64,000 nt of DNA from Lunularia cruciata (taxonomy: Eukaryota; Streptophyta; Marchantiopsida; Lunulariales; Lunulariaceae). Below are positions 1 to 13,900 of this stretch, one piece after another. The position numbers and the translations under genes were made by a program. The notes beneath the pieces were generated by a model. The model saw only the letters and a list, made by a program, of their open reading frames with translations. It was not told the DNA's origin and ran no database searches. The stretch's first letter is position 1, and each line of letters begins with the position of its first letter. Location of the stretch: assembly GCA_948567375.1 (NCBI GenBank), contig OX419756.1:65202552-65266551 (forward strand), in the 5' to 3' direction.

Positions 1-1650
1 TTGAAACGCCTTTGTGGAGTGCTACTCTCCCGGAGACATATGTCAATCCTTATTGGTTGGAAAGCGTGGTTCGCTAGTGCTCTTCAAAAGATACTCCGCT
101 AGTTCTTGCTTTAGAGAGAATGTCGATCAGCATGATCTTTCTACTACTAAGATCTCATTTGAATCCGAATTTTGAGATCACAAAGTAGGACACAGGCAAT
201 GCATCGTTTCTTCTTTAACAGGACAGCAAATCTTCTTTGTAAGCAAGCATCAATATCTCATTTGCGTCTTCCATGAATACTGTGTATTCTAGTATTCACA
301 ACCGTAACACACACCTGGCCGGCGGGTTCAGAACATTGAGAAACCAAGGTGCAACGAGGCACTAACTTAACATATGCCAACATTTCTCCTTCCTAGTGTT
401 ATTTCAGAGCATGGAGCTAGAGATTCAAACGAGTCAGCTATCTCTGAAGTACTCCACTGATGTGGCCGGCATCTTGACCGGGGCAATTTCAGGACGGTAT
501 TATCGATTGGAGCAAGCAGAAAGAAGCACGATTCAGAGCACTTTCACGACGAACTTCAAAGACAAGTTTCCACAACAGATGGGGCAGTAATCTGTCTCGG
601 AACGAGCACCTCTTTGGCTGCAGCCGCTATATTGATGCTTGCTGTTCAGGGATCCAACATATTACATGTAACTTGAGCAAATTTATTCGGGCTTGCGACC
701 AACCATCAGAGACAGGAAGGACGGCATGTGCTCTACCCGCTGATATGATTCATACCACGCGACTCGACTTTCATGTCGAGAACCTTGGCTAACATCTTGT
801 GAAGAAAATTATCCACTCCCCCAAATACCTGCTAGCTGCAGATATCTACGACATATAACGACCTTATATGGCTCAAGATGATGTATCATCGCAAGGCGCA
901 TATGTACTCCGCTGTGCACTTGTGAAGCTTGAAAGAAGCCCAGCGATAGGAGGAAGTTGAGGATGCCATCGGACAGTAGATACCACTGAGTCAAAGAGCC
1001 CATGGCCCAGGGTGTCACAAAACTCCACCAATCATAAATTGAACGAAGCACATTGCGTACCCAACAGAAGGAGAAATCTTATAAGACGTTGAAAAAGGAG
1101 AGGACCATATACGTATTATATATGGGGAGAGCCAAATACACATGAATGATGAATCACGGTGGCAGTAGACTAACCACGGAAACACGAGCCAGCTATTCGG
1201 AGCAGCAACTACGAAATAAGCCTCACAACCAGAAATTGGGTGTCTCTACAACTGCACAAGCTCCTAGGAGAAACGCCGTCTCAACACAGGCCATCGAATA
1301 TTACTCATGTTCTCTATAATAAAATGGTCCGGACCTGATGGCGACAGTTGGTACTCCTTCAATCCAACAACAGTGAGGTTCCGACCACTACTTTCCTTCA
1401 AAAAACCTTGATTTCATGGAGGGGCTTCAACTGTGATCCCCCTCCTCCGTGTGGGAAAAACTGATGAAGCTTAACTCCAGTGCCTGAGTACATATCTCAC
1501 CAGCATTCTATGCAGGGAAAAAATTCTAATACTGAACACTAACAATGTCTACGTATGCAATGTCTACTGTCTACTGCCTGTCCTGCTTATCTCAGAGGAC
1601 ACCTAGGTGTGGCTGAAAAGAAGTGCAAATATCCAGCTGGCAAGTCAGCA
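1..1650. other. Left flank, no secure gene
   Basis: Downstream of the importin-5 gene. I see no recognisable domain on either strand. On the plus strand, 410-690 stays open in two overlapping frames. One gives a 60-residue peptide from an ATG at 411. The other, from about 494, ends in a small hydrophobic stretch (SLAAAAILMLAV) and a stop near 690. A T-rich acceptor-like site (ttatttcag) precedes 408. This could be the last exon of a gene lying mostly left of the window, or chance. The rest (700-1650) looks non-coding. Confidence 0.3.
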
Positions 1651-1671
1651 ACCTCATTATATTTAACAGAT

Positions 1672-1677
1672 TTTATT
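1672..1677 (-). terminator. Poly(A) signal AATAAA of the importin-5 gene
   Basis: A perfect AATAAA on the minus strand lies about 135 bases past the importin-5 stop codon, in an AT-rich stretch. This is a normal spacing for a plant 3' UTR. I infer use of the site from position only. Confidence 0.45.
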
Positions 1678-1811
1678 CCCAACGAATGACAAAGTAATGA
1701 ACTCCAATTGAAATGAATATAAGAATAGTTCATTCCTTCAGCTATCAGTTAGCTAAGTCTTAATCCTTTTGAGGGGAATATCGTTTGTTCCCTCATCGCT
1801 CCCAGACATGC

Positions 1812-4800
1812 TCAATGAGTTGCTTGAGACAAAATTGATTGCAGGGCCACCTGCTGTTGTGGTTGTAACGACGACCATGTAGAGGCGAGGGCATCCGGTG
1901 GCAACGTCTGTTGTAAATGTCGTAAGAGGTTTACCATTCGCCCAGCAGTTCCCTCTGATGCTAGGTGTCCGCCTGCTGTCAACACCTGCAAACATATTTC
2001 AATAGTTGAAAGGGATAAAATATTAACACCGAGTAAGAGATCCCCGGGAATTGGACTATACAATAAGAATAATTGTGTATATTCATTAACAACTATCATG
2101 AACATCGAAAGCGCGAGATACCAACAACTTGGTAAAACGTCACTTCTCGGAGGTGCACAACCCAGGTAGGTAGATCGACTGGAAACTCGTGGCATATACT
2201 TCATTTACTGGAGTAAGAAATGTACCTCCACAAATACGGCCACAATCTTCGGCAGATACTGATTGTTGGGACCAAGAAGATGCACATCAGATCTGGATAT
2301 CACAATGGCATTGTTATAATCAGTAGCTTTTGGAACAACCGTCGACAGGATTATATGAAGGTGACCAGAATCTGGAGAACTCCTGGCAGAAGACTATCAG
2401 GCAAGTGAGCAATCAAGACGAAATTACCTCTCCACCATGACACAAAGTTGTTCGTGTACTATCTTTGCCTCCACGAGATCATGTTTCAATGGTAAACAAC
2501 CGAGCCAGGCAGGTACGACCTGCAAGATAGGACAAATCAAGGTTGAGTAGGAACTCACGACAAAGGATGTTGAACCCGAGGTCAGTGAGTCAACAATTAA
2601 TTCAGCTGCCAAAGAAGTTGACTCGGAAGTGTGCATCGAACGCGATCTACGAGTAGTTGAAGTACGAGGATGTAAGATAACTTGCACCTAATCGACGAAA
2701 GCGCTATTATTCTTACCTGTGATGCGTCAATACCCTCTCTCTGGAACTGACATATTTTCCCCAGAGCAGATACAGCATTGTCGGTAGCCATAATGTTCTC
2801 TGGAGAACCAGCAGTTGGTTGACTGACGACCGCGTTAAGCCTTGTAAGTGCGTCTGCACATCGAAGGCATGATTAGAACTGGAAACCCCCATAATCCACT
2901 CAAGAACCAAAATTTTAGCACATTGGCTGCCAGTTAGAATCATACGGGAACGTTTCTTACCTCTAACTAACGGCTTAAAGCTAGGGCCACCGAACTCAGC
3001 ACACACTCCAATACCATAAACCGATGCCTGCAGTGCGATTTTAGGACATTACTGTGAGTAAAGTGCTCAATACAGCGAACAGAGAAACGACTGTAGTGCC
3101 ACGTGTGAGACACGTAGGGCGGCCACTAGCAGGTACCGACCTGCCGCACGTCAGGATTTACGTCGGTGCAGGCCTCCAGCAGGAATGGAAGGAATGTATC
3201 GTAGTACCTGGCACAAATGTACAACGTAGGCTATCAGGAAGACACCTACGATAGACTCCCAGTTCTCAAAAAAGAGTGTTGAATGTTGAAAGCAATGCGG
3301 AGCTAACCCCACGGATGTCCGTACTTCTTTACCCAGCAATAAAACTAAATAACCACATCAAACAACTGATGATTATCAAAACAAACTAATAATAACTTTA
3401 GACATTCAAGAGATTAGATTCTAGAGCACCTACTTGAAGAGGAATTCTATTAAAACTTCACTGCACGTAGACACTGGAAAGCACATGAACTGGAGACTTA
3501 TTTGAATTTATTTGAAGTATTTAGAGAGTAACATCGGGGGCTTCGTGGACGTTACTCACTTAATGGCGGCATCTCGACATTGCTCGGCAACGTCATCAAA
3601 AATGCAGATTGCAACTCTCTTCTCCTCAGGGGAACGATCTTTACTCTGAATCATGAGATAGACAAAATGTAACATAAGAACCCCTTGCTCCTTATTTGCT
3701 CTGCAAAGACCTCAATTTGTACCAACCCAACAAGTAAGTGGACTCCTAGAAGACACGACTGGAAATCAGAATAAGCATTCGCTACTTACCAGCATGGGAG
3801 TGATGTAAACAATCAGTTCTTCAAAGTAGGGTAGAAAGAGATTCTTGAATGTCTTGATAAGAGTTCCAAGACATTCACCAACCTGTACACGTCGGCAGAT
3901 TTACAGACCAGTATGCAACACAGATATTAGAAGGGGCAACTAAGCAAGAATACTCTACCTCACGTGCTGAAAGTGCGTACTACCATTTTCACACTTTGCA
4001 AGAGAAAAGAAAAAGAAAAAGAACCTAACTAGAACAACAATACTGCATACACAAGGGATGAAAGGGCATTTGTGAAATTCTCCAAAGCGAGTGAAGCTCA
4101 AACATTATTGCACAACAAAAGCAAATCTAGAACGCAAATGCTCCATCAGCAATCAATCATGTAACCCCGAGCGACTTTACACCTGATCAAAAACCTCCTC
4201 CTCCTGTTCGTTTTCCTGTTCTAGCAATTCTCCTTCTTCAGCGTCAAAGTCTTCTGTCTTGGTTCTCTCTGCTCGCTCCTTTTTTCTGGAACTGCTCGCT
4301 GTAATCACTTGCTTGAATTCTTCGACCATTGTCTTAATCTGACCAGAATCAAGCAGAGGACCAGCGATCTGGCAGACGACAGGTTCAAGGTGTAAAAAGT
4401 GATGACACTGAAGTGAAACGGGAACTTCGGGCGTGAAAAACTAAGAAAAGAATTGACGATAAAAAGATTGCTTCAGACTCTTATGCCTAGAGCCGAAGAC
4501 ATATTAACAAAGGGAAACTAGAGTATTCTGAAAACAGTGAACGAAGATGTGAAGATGAAACAACTACACGATTCTTTAAAGTGAGTAGCGTGAACATACC
4601 TGAATGCATTCATTCAATGCATCGAGCATGCTTGCACAAATTTCGGTTTCAGGTTCCTGCACAGTTAAGATGAGAAGATCCATTAGATTCAGCAAGTGCA
4701 AAACAAGAGTAGAGATAGCGTCTCAATTGGAACACTTTACGGAAACCCATTTAGGGTTCCCATAACTGGTTAAGCTGGCTGAAGGCTTCTACGAAATTTG

Positions 4801-7800
4801 GAACTATTTCTCAGTGAGCAAATCCGAGTCTTATATTGACCTTGTGCAAAGCTTCCACAAGCGCTGGAACGATGTAATCAGTCAACTGCTTCAGGTACAG
4901 TTCATTTCTCCCCTGCGCTTGTCCTTTCTCTACTGCAAGCTTGCCTGAACGTAACAACTCTGGCATAGCTGCACAAGGACAAAAGGAGTAAACATTTAGT
5001 AATGAAATATACGGAAAGAGTGAACATTAAACAGAGCCGCAACCAATCGCAGTGAGGATTGCAACAAGCCGTCTTACTTTTCCAACACCAGCAACCATAT
5101 TAATGGCCAGTGATTATCATTGCATCGAGCCCTTACGGAGTAGACACGAAGACCAAGTAAGGAAATTTCAAGTAAGGAAATTTGGAGTAGGATGATCAAG
5201 ACAGTTCTCCCTTCTTGACCATTACTATCTGTTGATCACATATCTTACAGCAAACCATTTCCTCACCTCTACTTATATTTGAGCACAAGCTAATCTACCT
5301 CTCTTATATCATTAGAAGTAGTACAAGCTTTATGACCGACGAGGTAAAATATATGGTCTAGAGAGCCTGAATGCTTGACGAACAGACGCTTGGATGAAAT
5401 ATTTCAAAACCGGCGAAGGCAGCAAGATGACTGTTAACTGGCCAGTGACCAAAATACGGTGCAAGCTGAAGATAAGCACCTGAAACGGCAGCCTTGCGGA
5501 CTTCTTCGTGAAAATAGAATTTCAAGAGTGGAACCAAAATTGGTGCAACCTGGCATAGGCCATGATACGAATCAGTCCATGGCCAACCAGGAAGTCTCAA
5601 CAGAATTCACGACCAATAACACGGAGCTGGAATAGCAATCAGCAAACCTTAATATTTTGAACCCCACCTGATCAATCCAGGGGTAAAAACCCTCTTTCAG
5701 TTCATCGGCGTAGCAGCAAAGCATGTTGCAGGCCGTAGCTTTCTCTTCAAGAATACTGGTCCTGATCCCAATCTTCTTGTCACCGACAGTGATTGTTTCG
5801 ACACTGCATAGATAAGTAACATGAAAATTCAGGGAGGAGAGCTGAAAATTCGATGTGGAATTGTGAATGGCAGTCGATGAAAGTCAGCAATACGGCCAGG
5901 AGGAATCTTGTAAGAAACTTTCTAAATATGGACATGCAATTGCAGCTCATAAAATTCCATCCGTCCTTTAGCTTACTTACATAAGATTCTTTCTACTTGG
6001 CACCAGTAGGACGTTTACCTCTCGTCATCTGTATCGTTGCCGTCATCATCTGAATCGGCGTCTGTGATGGTTACATCCGGCTTAAGCTGGGCAGAGCGAA
6101 GCAGTGGTGGCATCACAACGCTCATATAAGGCAAGAACTCCTGCCCCAGACATTTGCAAAGCCGAGCCCATGCCTGCAGATTGCGATGTACAAGTGAGAC
6201 ACTGACGTCTTGGCCATTATGCGGCTAGACGACTTGAAATAAACTCACCAAGAGTAGTTCACCTTCACCAAGAGTAGACGCTTCCTTGTAATCGTAGAGT
6301 TGAAAGAAATAGGAGGAATGAATGCTTACCTAGAACGAAGCTAGACATGTGAGTGTTGAAAACGATAACAAGAAAGAGACTGCTGAACTTCAAACATTAC
6401 TTACAATGTGGCTCAAGAACAGGTATCATATTGAATAGAACTAACCTGAAGCATATAGCTGATGGTAGGATCATCATCTTCCATCTGAGATCCCTGAAGG
6501 TTCATGAGCACTTCCATAACCTGGAGAACAAATTCCATACCAGATTGTTTATACACGACAAAATAAGCACAAGGACATCAGCCAACACAATTAGTAGTTC
6601 ACCAAGAAGTTTAATTGCAAAGAGTCACACATGTAATGATTACCAGGACCATCAGTGGACTAAACTCCCCGGATTTTAGTTACAACATTCATGTATGAAC
6701 CATAAGTTCGCGTCAACCCGTAGTCGCCCCATCACTACTTGAAGAGAATTTGGTATAAGACAATGCATATACCTGCTTGGCATCATCTCGAAACTTTTCC
6801 TTCCCCACCGCCATACCAACAAGACTAATGCACTCCATGGACTTTGCCCGCAGCATTCGGTTAGCCTTGTCATTTGCGTTGATTAAGATCGTCTTCAAGA
6901 AAGGCATGACCGTGTCGTAGTATTTCTGAAACAGAGCCTGAAAAGGACAACGATGCTCAGTATTCCATCCCAATGGATATGCAATGAGATAAATAGAGGC
7001 GTTTCAAGGTAGGGAGGACAATGGATGTGTGTTACCTGTGCCGAATCTGCAACTGAAGCCAAAGCGGTCAGAGCTCCCTCCTGCACCATTCTCTTGCCAT
7101 TCTGTAGACAACCATAACGAAGGGAATCAGATCACTGAAAGGTGTAGTTAGGTCATCCATTTAAACAATCCATTAACTGAAACCAGCTGAAAGAAACCTA
7201 GATTGGGTACCTGCAAGAGGACCAGGAGCTTTGTGATCACACCGTCGAGATAAGGAGTCAAGATCTCGGGCGTGCAGCTCTCACTAAAATTGAGAATGGC
7301 TGCAGCGGCATGGGCCTGCAAAGAGTGACGCGTTATTAGGTGCTCGGCGAATCATTCGCTGCAGATTCGCTGCTAGACGTGTTTAACGTACAAAGTCAAC
7401 TCATCAGTCAGGCTTTCAAAATTGTGAGCAGTATAACATTTCCGAATCTTTCTAAGTCTTTCTAACTTAAGTTTGGCATCACTTGCCAAACTTAAGTTAG
7501 ACAAGCCCACGAAAGGGCAGAAAAGGAACTGTAGCAAGAAAGAAAATAACTCAAGATTCCAGTTCTCACCTGCACGCGTGGATTTTGGAAATCATCCATG
7601 GCACCTACAAGGGCTGGAAGAACCCGCTGGTGGTATTCTTGCTGCAAGACCGGGCCGAGGTCGGTAGAAAGTTGCCCAATGGTGTTGATGGCAGCCCATC
7701 TCACACGAGGATGGGGATCATGGAAAGAATTCAATACCATGTCCACTATGGAGCCCAAGTTCTTAGTCATCACCTGAAGGCTCCGAGTTCGGATGTTTTT

Positions 7801-9936
7801 AGTGACAGAACAGATTAAGATTCCAAGAGAGAGTCATAACTCAAGTTAGGTCACATAAGTTGATATGAATAATGGGAGCAGATGCCGTTCACTGAACGGG
7901 GTATCCAAACCCCACTTAGGACCGAACTGATGCAAAAGGAAGACAATGAAATGCATGCAGGAACGGATGCAAACTGAAGTCACGCTGATCCAAGCAAGTA
8001 AATGCATAGCGAAACGTAGTAAAATCGATCGAACACAGTAGCGAAAGTTTTATACATTCCATAAGCAGCATGTACAGTGAAATGGTATGCATCATGTGAC
8101 AGTGGAAGCGAGCCTTGTCGAGCAGAAACAGAGGATCCAGCTCAATCTGGCAACAGAGGAAAACCATCGAGCGGGTATGAAGAAACATTCGAACGCAAAA
8201 GGAAAAGCATTAAACAAGTAGAAAAACATATTACGTAATCAAATACAGAACCTGTTGGAAAAAATCCGGTCCCATACCCACGTCTAACATGGACTGACTC
8301 TGACTCTGACATGTATATGGCAACCCAGAGAAGTAGGAAAACGTATTTGTACAATAGAAAACAGAACCAGTCGTAAACAACCCAATTCCATACCCACGAC
8401 TGACCGGACTGACTCTGACACATTGAGCTAACCTAGTAAGGAACCTTATAAGTATCAAGTACATAGAGAGGTAAGCGTGGGTAATTCTGCATGTAGTATA
8501 TAAGTTGATAACGAATTGATGAAGGAGAACACGTTTCAATGCAACAGACGGAACTCCTCAGGTGAGCTGATGATAAAAGATGAACAGACACCACAATTAA
8601 GAGCCCAGTAACCAATCTTTGTCCATGGAATCAAATTCGAAGAGAAGGGTTAAGTACAGCCACGATACGAGGATCACAAAGCCCAAATTCACAAATTAAT
8701 TACCTTACAGCATCCCTCGGCAATTTGTGCCAAGGTAATAAGCGCCGCATGGCGCTTCTTCCAGTCGGCATCAGTAATAAAAGCAGGCAACAGCTGTGAA
8801 GCAACAGGAAGTACGGTGTTGCCACCAAGGGCGATAGCAAGTCTATCGAGGCATTCTTGACCCACTTCGTAGTTGCTGGATTCGCCAGCGTCCTCATCTT
8901 CGCTGTCTGCAGCATGCCAGGTCTGCTCGTCCTCGATATCGAGAAGCATCTTCATAAGGGTCCCAAACAACCTCCCGATGAACTGTGGCAATTTCCGCAT
9001 CATTCCCGGCGCTCGCTCTCTTGCTTCGGCCAGAGTGATGAGGAACTCGACGGCTAGATGACGAGTGCCCTCATCCAACTCTTCCGCTTCTACGATCTGG
9101 AGCATGTTGCCCACTACTTCCGCCAACTGTCTTCGAAGGAATCGAGGTTCTGTGCCTGCCACTGCAATAAACATCTCCAGAGCTTCTTGGGCTATTGTTT
9201 CCTCGCGATTATTCAGGGCCAGGGACAAGGTTTGCAACATCCCTGGAAGAAGATCCTGAAAGCCAGCTCGATCCTGCGCAGACTCTAAAGTTGCCACAAA
9301 GTGTGTGGTTGCACGCAAGGCGGCCAGACGCAGGTCGCTCGAAGTGGTTGAAGCCAGACATTGTTGAAATACGGCGTGCAAGGTTGGCAAATGTGACCTG
9401 AGCTGCGGACCAATGTAGGGCGCGAGCTGGGCGAACATAGTCAGAGCACTCTCCCGAAGTTTCATAGAATCCGAGCTGACGCACTGGAACATAAATGGCA
9501 GTAACTCCGGCCATTGTCCGTCCTCCAGGATGTCAGCTGCTAGTTCCGTGACAGTATCGCACAGCTTCTTCAATATTGATTTTCCTTCTTCGTGCTGCAC
9601 GCACAATAGAAGCTGCGACTTGACCGCCACCTGAGTCGCAGGAGAGAGTTTCTTCCACAACGACACATCATCCTTAGTTATGAGCTTGCGCAAGAGAATG
9701 GCTACCATAGCCCGAACTTCAACTTGTTGAGAAGCTTGCAGAGTCTGCACAAGCTTCAGAATAAGAGCTTCTGCGTGATTGGTTTTGCAATGGTTGAAAA
9801 TTTGCTCTGCTTGCCCTCTCTGCTCATTTCCTGAGCTCATCAACTGTGCAACTAAAGCCTCCAGTGGTGCTACAGTATCCCCTCCGAGCACCGCTGCCAC
9901 TTGGGTGTTCAGCATCTGCTCGGTTGCCATGTCCAT
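1812..9936 (-). CDS. Importin-5 / karyopherin beta-3 homologue, 20 coding exons
   Basis: This is a nuclear import receptor of the importin-beta family. Family members bind cargo such as ribosomal proteins and histones and release it on RanGTP in the nucleus. Exons in order of transcription: 8704-9936, 7570-7773, 7211-7315, 7036-7101, 6773-6937, 6446-6520, 6019-6173, 5668-5803, 5480-5549, 4841-4968, 4600-4656, 4183-4368, 3790-3882, 3560-3645, 3141-3207, 2961-3027, 2717-2853, 2428-2519, 2226-2292, 1812-1985. All joins use GT-AG sites and keep phase, giving about 1,120 aa, the usual family length. HEAT repeats run throughout; an acidic loop (ADSEDEDAGES) lies near residue 343. Family landmarks include HPRVRWAAINTIGQL, SMECISLVGMAVGKEKF, DNAVSALGKICQF and the C-terminal LQQTLPPDALASTW. 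I chose the start at MDMATEQ (9936). An in-frame ATG at 10018 would add about 28 poorly family-like residues and may lie in the leader. The gene appears intact. Confidence 0.95.
7461..7501. repeat. Perfect 18-bp inverted repeat inside an importin-5 intron
   Basis: Arms 7461-7478 and 7484-7501 are exact reverse complements with a 5-base loop (tcact). The hairpin lies in the intron between exons 2 and 3 (7316-7569). It would form a stable stem in the pre-mRNA. Function unknown. Confidence 0.85.
7869..7934 (+). repeat. Intron repeat family R1, copy a
   Basis: This copy lies in importin-5 intron 1. It shares the pattern 'gggagcagAwgccg ... gaacgg ... atccAgAaccc acttaggaccg ... tgatgca' with copies in introns of the spastizin-like gene (35251-35320, 30709-30770, 31160-31222, and a short copy at 28748-28783). 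No ORF and no tRNA structure are seen. Confidence 0.7.
8241..8310 (+). repeat. Intron repeat family R2, copy a
   Basis: This copy lies in importin-5 intron 1. The shared core reads 'acagaacc.gt...aaa..cccggttcc atacccacgtct ... ggactgactctgac'. Related copies lie at 8353-8439, 35401-35489 and 43612-43697. Confidence 0.75.
8353..8439 (+). repeat. Intron repeat family R2, copy b
   Basis: A second copy in the same intron, 40-odd bases after copy a and in the same orientation. It carries the longer 3' tail (taacctagtaa) also present in the copy at 35401-35489. Confidence 0.75.
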
Positions 9937-10900
9937 TTTCGGAACTAAATAAATGATTCCTAGATCTGATGAGGTGAAATCTGAGTGAAAGATTCTGCAA
10001 TTGCTTATGTGTACCTTCAAATACTGCTAGCAAGTAAGTCAGCACGAGTCTTCAGGAAAACGTTCCTCCTTTCAGCAGGCAAGGAGAGGCAGTGAAGAGT
10101 TTCAGATCCACACGGGAGCAGAGCGAATATTGCGGAATCTATCACGAATGCAAGTACCTTGCTACACGGAACGTAGATGACCGACGATGCCCCTGTCCCA
10201 AAACCACCAAAATCTGGCTGATCCTGATCACAAAACCCTAGAGAGCCAGATTCCTGACAGCTAAAACCTCTCAAACCTCCCTTCTCGACGACTCGTAATC
10301 GGAAGCAGAATCACAAACAGATTCCTCCTTCCAGCAACATATTCGTAGTTGTGAAGTACCGCTTCTTGACCGATCCCGGAATCATACCGAGCCCGCCTGC
10401 GAACACATACCGGGCAGGCATCCCCCCGGGCTCTCCAGCTCCTCAGATCTTGCCGTCCACTCCCGGAAATCAATCCTCCTCGCGCATGACTCCGCCTCAA
10501 GGACGTCGGACCACCCAATCACATCCCTACTCCACTACCCTAATCCGCTTTCTTGGACCAAAACTGAATCTCTCCTCTCCTCTCCTCTCCTCTCTCGATC
10601 TCTTCCTCTGCCTCTTCGCCAGCAGCAGCAATGCAAGCTCCTCTACAGTGTGCCACGCTGCTGGCGATGGCGTCCCAACGCTCTCGATGGGAGTAGCACA
10701 CAGGTAGCGAGTCTGCTCCTTCCTCCTTTCATGCCAACCCCTCCCCTCCCTCTCCTCTCTCTCTCCGACTCTCACAAGCTCCTCTCCCTCTCTCTCTCTC
10801 GCTCCTTGCGGGGAAGAAGGGAAGAGAAGGAAGACAACACCAACAACACCAACACCCACACCACTACCACTACCACCACCAACAAACCCTAGAATGAATT
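9937..10900 (-). promoter_or_regulatory. Importin-5 leader and promoter region, pyrimidine/CT tracts
   Basis: Upstream of the importin-5 start the sequence becomes GC-richer than the flanking DNA. It carries a CTCCT microsatellite at about 10573-10600, further CT runs to 10800, and a CCA/CAA-repeat tract at 10837-10885. In the transcribed (minus) sense these are purine-rich. A possible leader intron has its donor at GAAG|GTACAC (near 10013) and acceptor at TTGCAG near 9995. The +1 site cannot be placed from sequence alone. Beyond about 10,900 the composition falls abruptly to AT-rich spacer. Confidence 0.5.
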
Positions 10901-13900
10901 AAAACTCTGCTCTCTCGCAACCTTGAAAAAAATGTTCATTTGACTTTATGCATCTCCCATCTTTCTCAATTTCCACCATGACTCTGTCCACACTATTCTC
11001 CTCCTCATAAGTCCAAATTCCACTTCAAATTTCACTTTATGTGACTTTTTAGAGAAGTTCCCTCTTCCCTTCTTCTACGCGATATCCATTTGACAATAAA
11101 TGCAGACGACAAATTCTTTTCCCCTCTCGGCAAAACACATATCGCTTGGGTCAGGCACTAACTGCAGTTATCTGACCAGAGACCACAGTCACCTACTGTG
11201 GCTACAGTCAGTAGGTGGGGACTGATGGAAAATTCCAACACTATGGGCTTCAAACAGGGAATGGCATGAGCATGGCCAAGCGGTAACTTCAGTGTTAAAA
11301 TTGTTATTGACTTTTTACAATTACATGGATAAAATTATAACAAGAAGCTCAAAGAACAGATTATATGATGGGACTGTGAGTAAGGTACACTGATTGAATA
11401 ATAAACACCTCAAGTGTTTAATACAAGTCCATTCCCATTCTGAAATTGAATTGATGGCATCGATTTTCAACGTTATGCAATTCCGTGTGATATTTTTAAA
11501 GAGTATTTTCTGTTGTATGAAAAGTCAGATGGAGCCTTCTGCAAGTCTATTAGTAATTAAGAACATATTTATGGAATATAGATTGATATCAAATAGGTTG
11601 ATATTTGTTGATGCTATAAATCCAGAGTATGTTATGAGGCGTTGGAAATCATTTAAGGTTTAAATTGATCATGCTGGATATAGAAAAATGATTAACCACA
11701 CTAAGGACTTACTTTCTGGTCTAGTAACGATTTTATTGAGAGATTATTCATTACATAAAATAATAACTTATGTTCGAGTATCTTAAGACATATGCTTGAG
11801 ATGGGAAATATAATATCTATTATTTAAGAAAATTTTAGATAAATTTATAATTTTGGACTCTTGAATTTGGGTAATGTATAAATTTGATGGTCAATAAAGC
11901 ACGTCGTAACTTGGATAAGCGTTGTCTATCCTTTTATAATAGAAGAAACTCGTGTAAAAGAGATACCAAGTCGGTAAAAAATAGTTCTAGCCATGGTATG
12001 CAATTTCAATATCCTAGAAAATAATATTTTCTCTTATTTGCATATTTGATTCCAATAGTTCCATTATATATGCAATTTCTATCTATTGAATCTCATCTTC
12101 CCCTTTTCTTAATTTTATTTCAATGTGCTATATTACCCCAGGCTTACTATGTAATTTCAGAATTTGCTCTTCAATTTAACCACTATATTTCACTTTAGTA
12201 AATAATTTCTTGTTAAAAAAAAACTTAGTCTAGAACTAATTAACCATTTATCCACAATTATGATAATTAGAAGAAACATATCTTTTGCAAGTTTGTAATA
12301 GGTAGTCAGAAGATATGATTGCATTAATATCTAATGCAAGTTCGAAACAAAATAGATAGTTGAAGGAATGCTATTTAGATTAAGATTTGATTTAAGGATA
12401 CTTTTTTAAGCAAATACTTCAAATTATTTGTCTATTTTAACCAAACTATCATTATTTCTTCTAATAAGTTTCAGTGAAAAAGTTGATTATCATTAAAAAA
12501 ATTACTGTTAGTTCACTCAAGTGCATAATCCTTTTTATGACCATTGATTAATGTTATAAACTCATCATTACTACTATCGTTAGTATAAATGGGTTTCTCT
12601 TGAAGAATATCTCTCAAAGTAAGATATAAAATAAGTGCTCGGTTAATAGAAGTTTGGTCTCCTTTCTCAAGAAAACTAGAAAGATAAAAATCAAGTCAAG
12701 TGTCAAAATTTAGTTTTCATTCACTTTAAGGACATTATTTTCTTGGAGATTCAGAGAATGAAATTTATTCTTTCTATCATATGCATATTACTCAATATTT
12801 AGAATGAAATTTAAAATATATGATTTTATTTTAGCCCACAAGAATAGATGTTAAGTACTAGAGTATTATTTAAACAATACCTTAATATATTTATATTTGC
12901 TAAATTATTATTCTTAGAAATGATATTTTTATATTAAATTAATGTTCTAAAGTGGAGTTTTCCAATAAACTTAATTCTAGATGTATAGAGAGTGCAAAGT
13001 TTCTCTAAAATAATAATAAATTAAATTTATATGTTATGTTGAACCTTTGTCTTTGGGTAGTAATTTTTGGTTATTGATTCATGTAATAAAAAGTCCTGCC
13101 TGCTTATCTACTTGCAAATCTTAAAGGGAATCTACAATATTATCTCCAAATTTGTTATTATGTGATCATTCTTTAATTTTCTACTTGCAATAAATATGTT
13201 ATAAATTTCATACAATATCCAATCTAATTATCAAATAAGGGTATATATCTGATCTAGATTTCATCTTACTAAAATCATGTAAGTTCCAAATGGAAATTTG
13301 ATTAGAGTTCTATATATAACCTAATAAGTTGGTTGTACTTCTTAATTTTTGTCTAAGTCAAATTAGGAAAATTACCTCTTCTAAGAAATCTTTCCGTTAG
13401 ACCGGTACCATTTAAAATCCAATAAAAGATAGAAACATGGCAAAGTAATTTGAGAAACAAATAATCTTGACAACATACTCTTCTTTGTAAGCAAAGGTTG
13501 TTACAAACTTTAAGATACTTTACTTACCCAACTTCTATGATTCAAGATTATTTATTGAACTGTCAATCCATTTGCAAAGATGCAACTTTGTGGCTTTGAT
13601 ATATACGATAAAACTAACAAGTGTTAAAAAACATTCATGAGATATGTCAAGAAAGCAATCTAATGCACTTGTTTCCAAACTCCTTACTATAGTATCAAGA
13701 AAGGATTATAAGACGCTATGATATATTAGAGTCTGTTTGTTGTTTGTGCTTTAAAAAGAGGAAGAAAAGACAATTATACAGTTTAATTGCTTGAGGTTTT
13801 GATTTGTTTGCTTGATTAAATGAACTAAATTCTTTCAAACCTTGATAAAAGAACCACTTTCAGCGAACCTATCCATATATGCAAAATTTAAACTGTTTTT

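Noticed and set aside
1753-1995. 80-codon minus-strand ORF at the end of importin-5
   Set aside because: Shadow frame of the last importin-5 exon, whose true frame ends LQQTLPPDALASTW... at 1812.
10527-10859. 110-codon minus-strand ORF upstream of importin-5
   Set aside because: Composed of Glu/Arg codons generated by the CT-rich microsatellite in the leader; no protein family.
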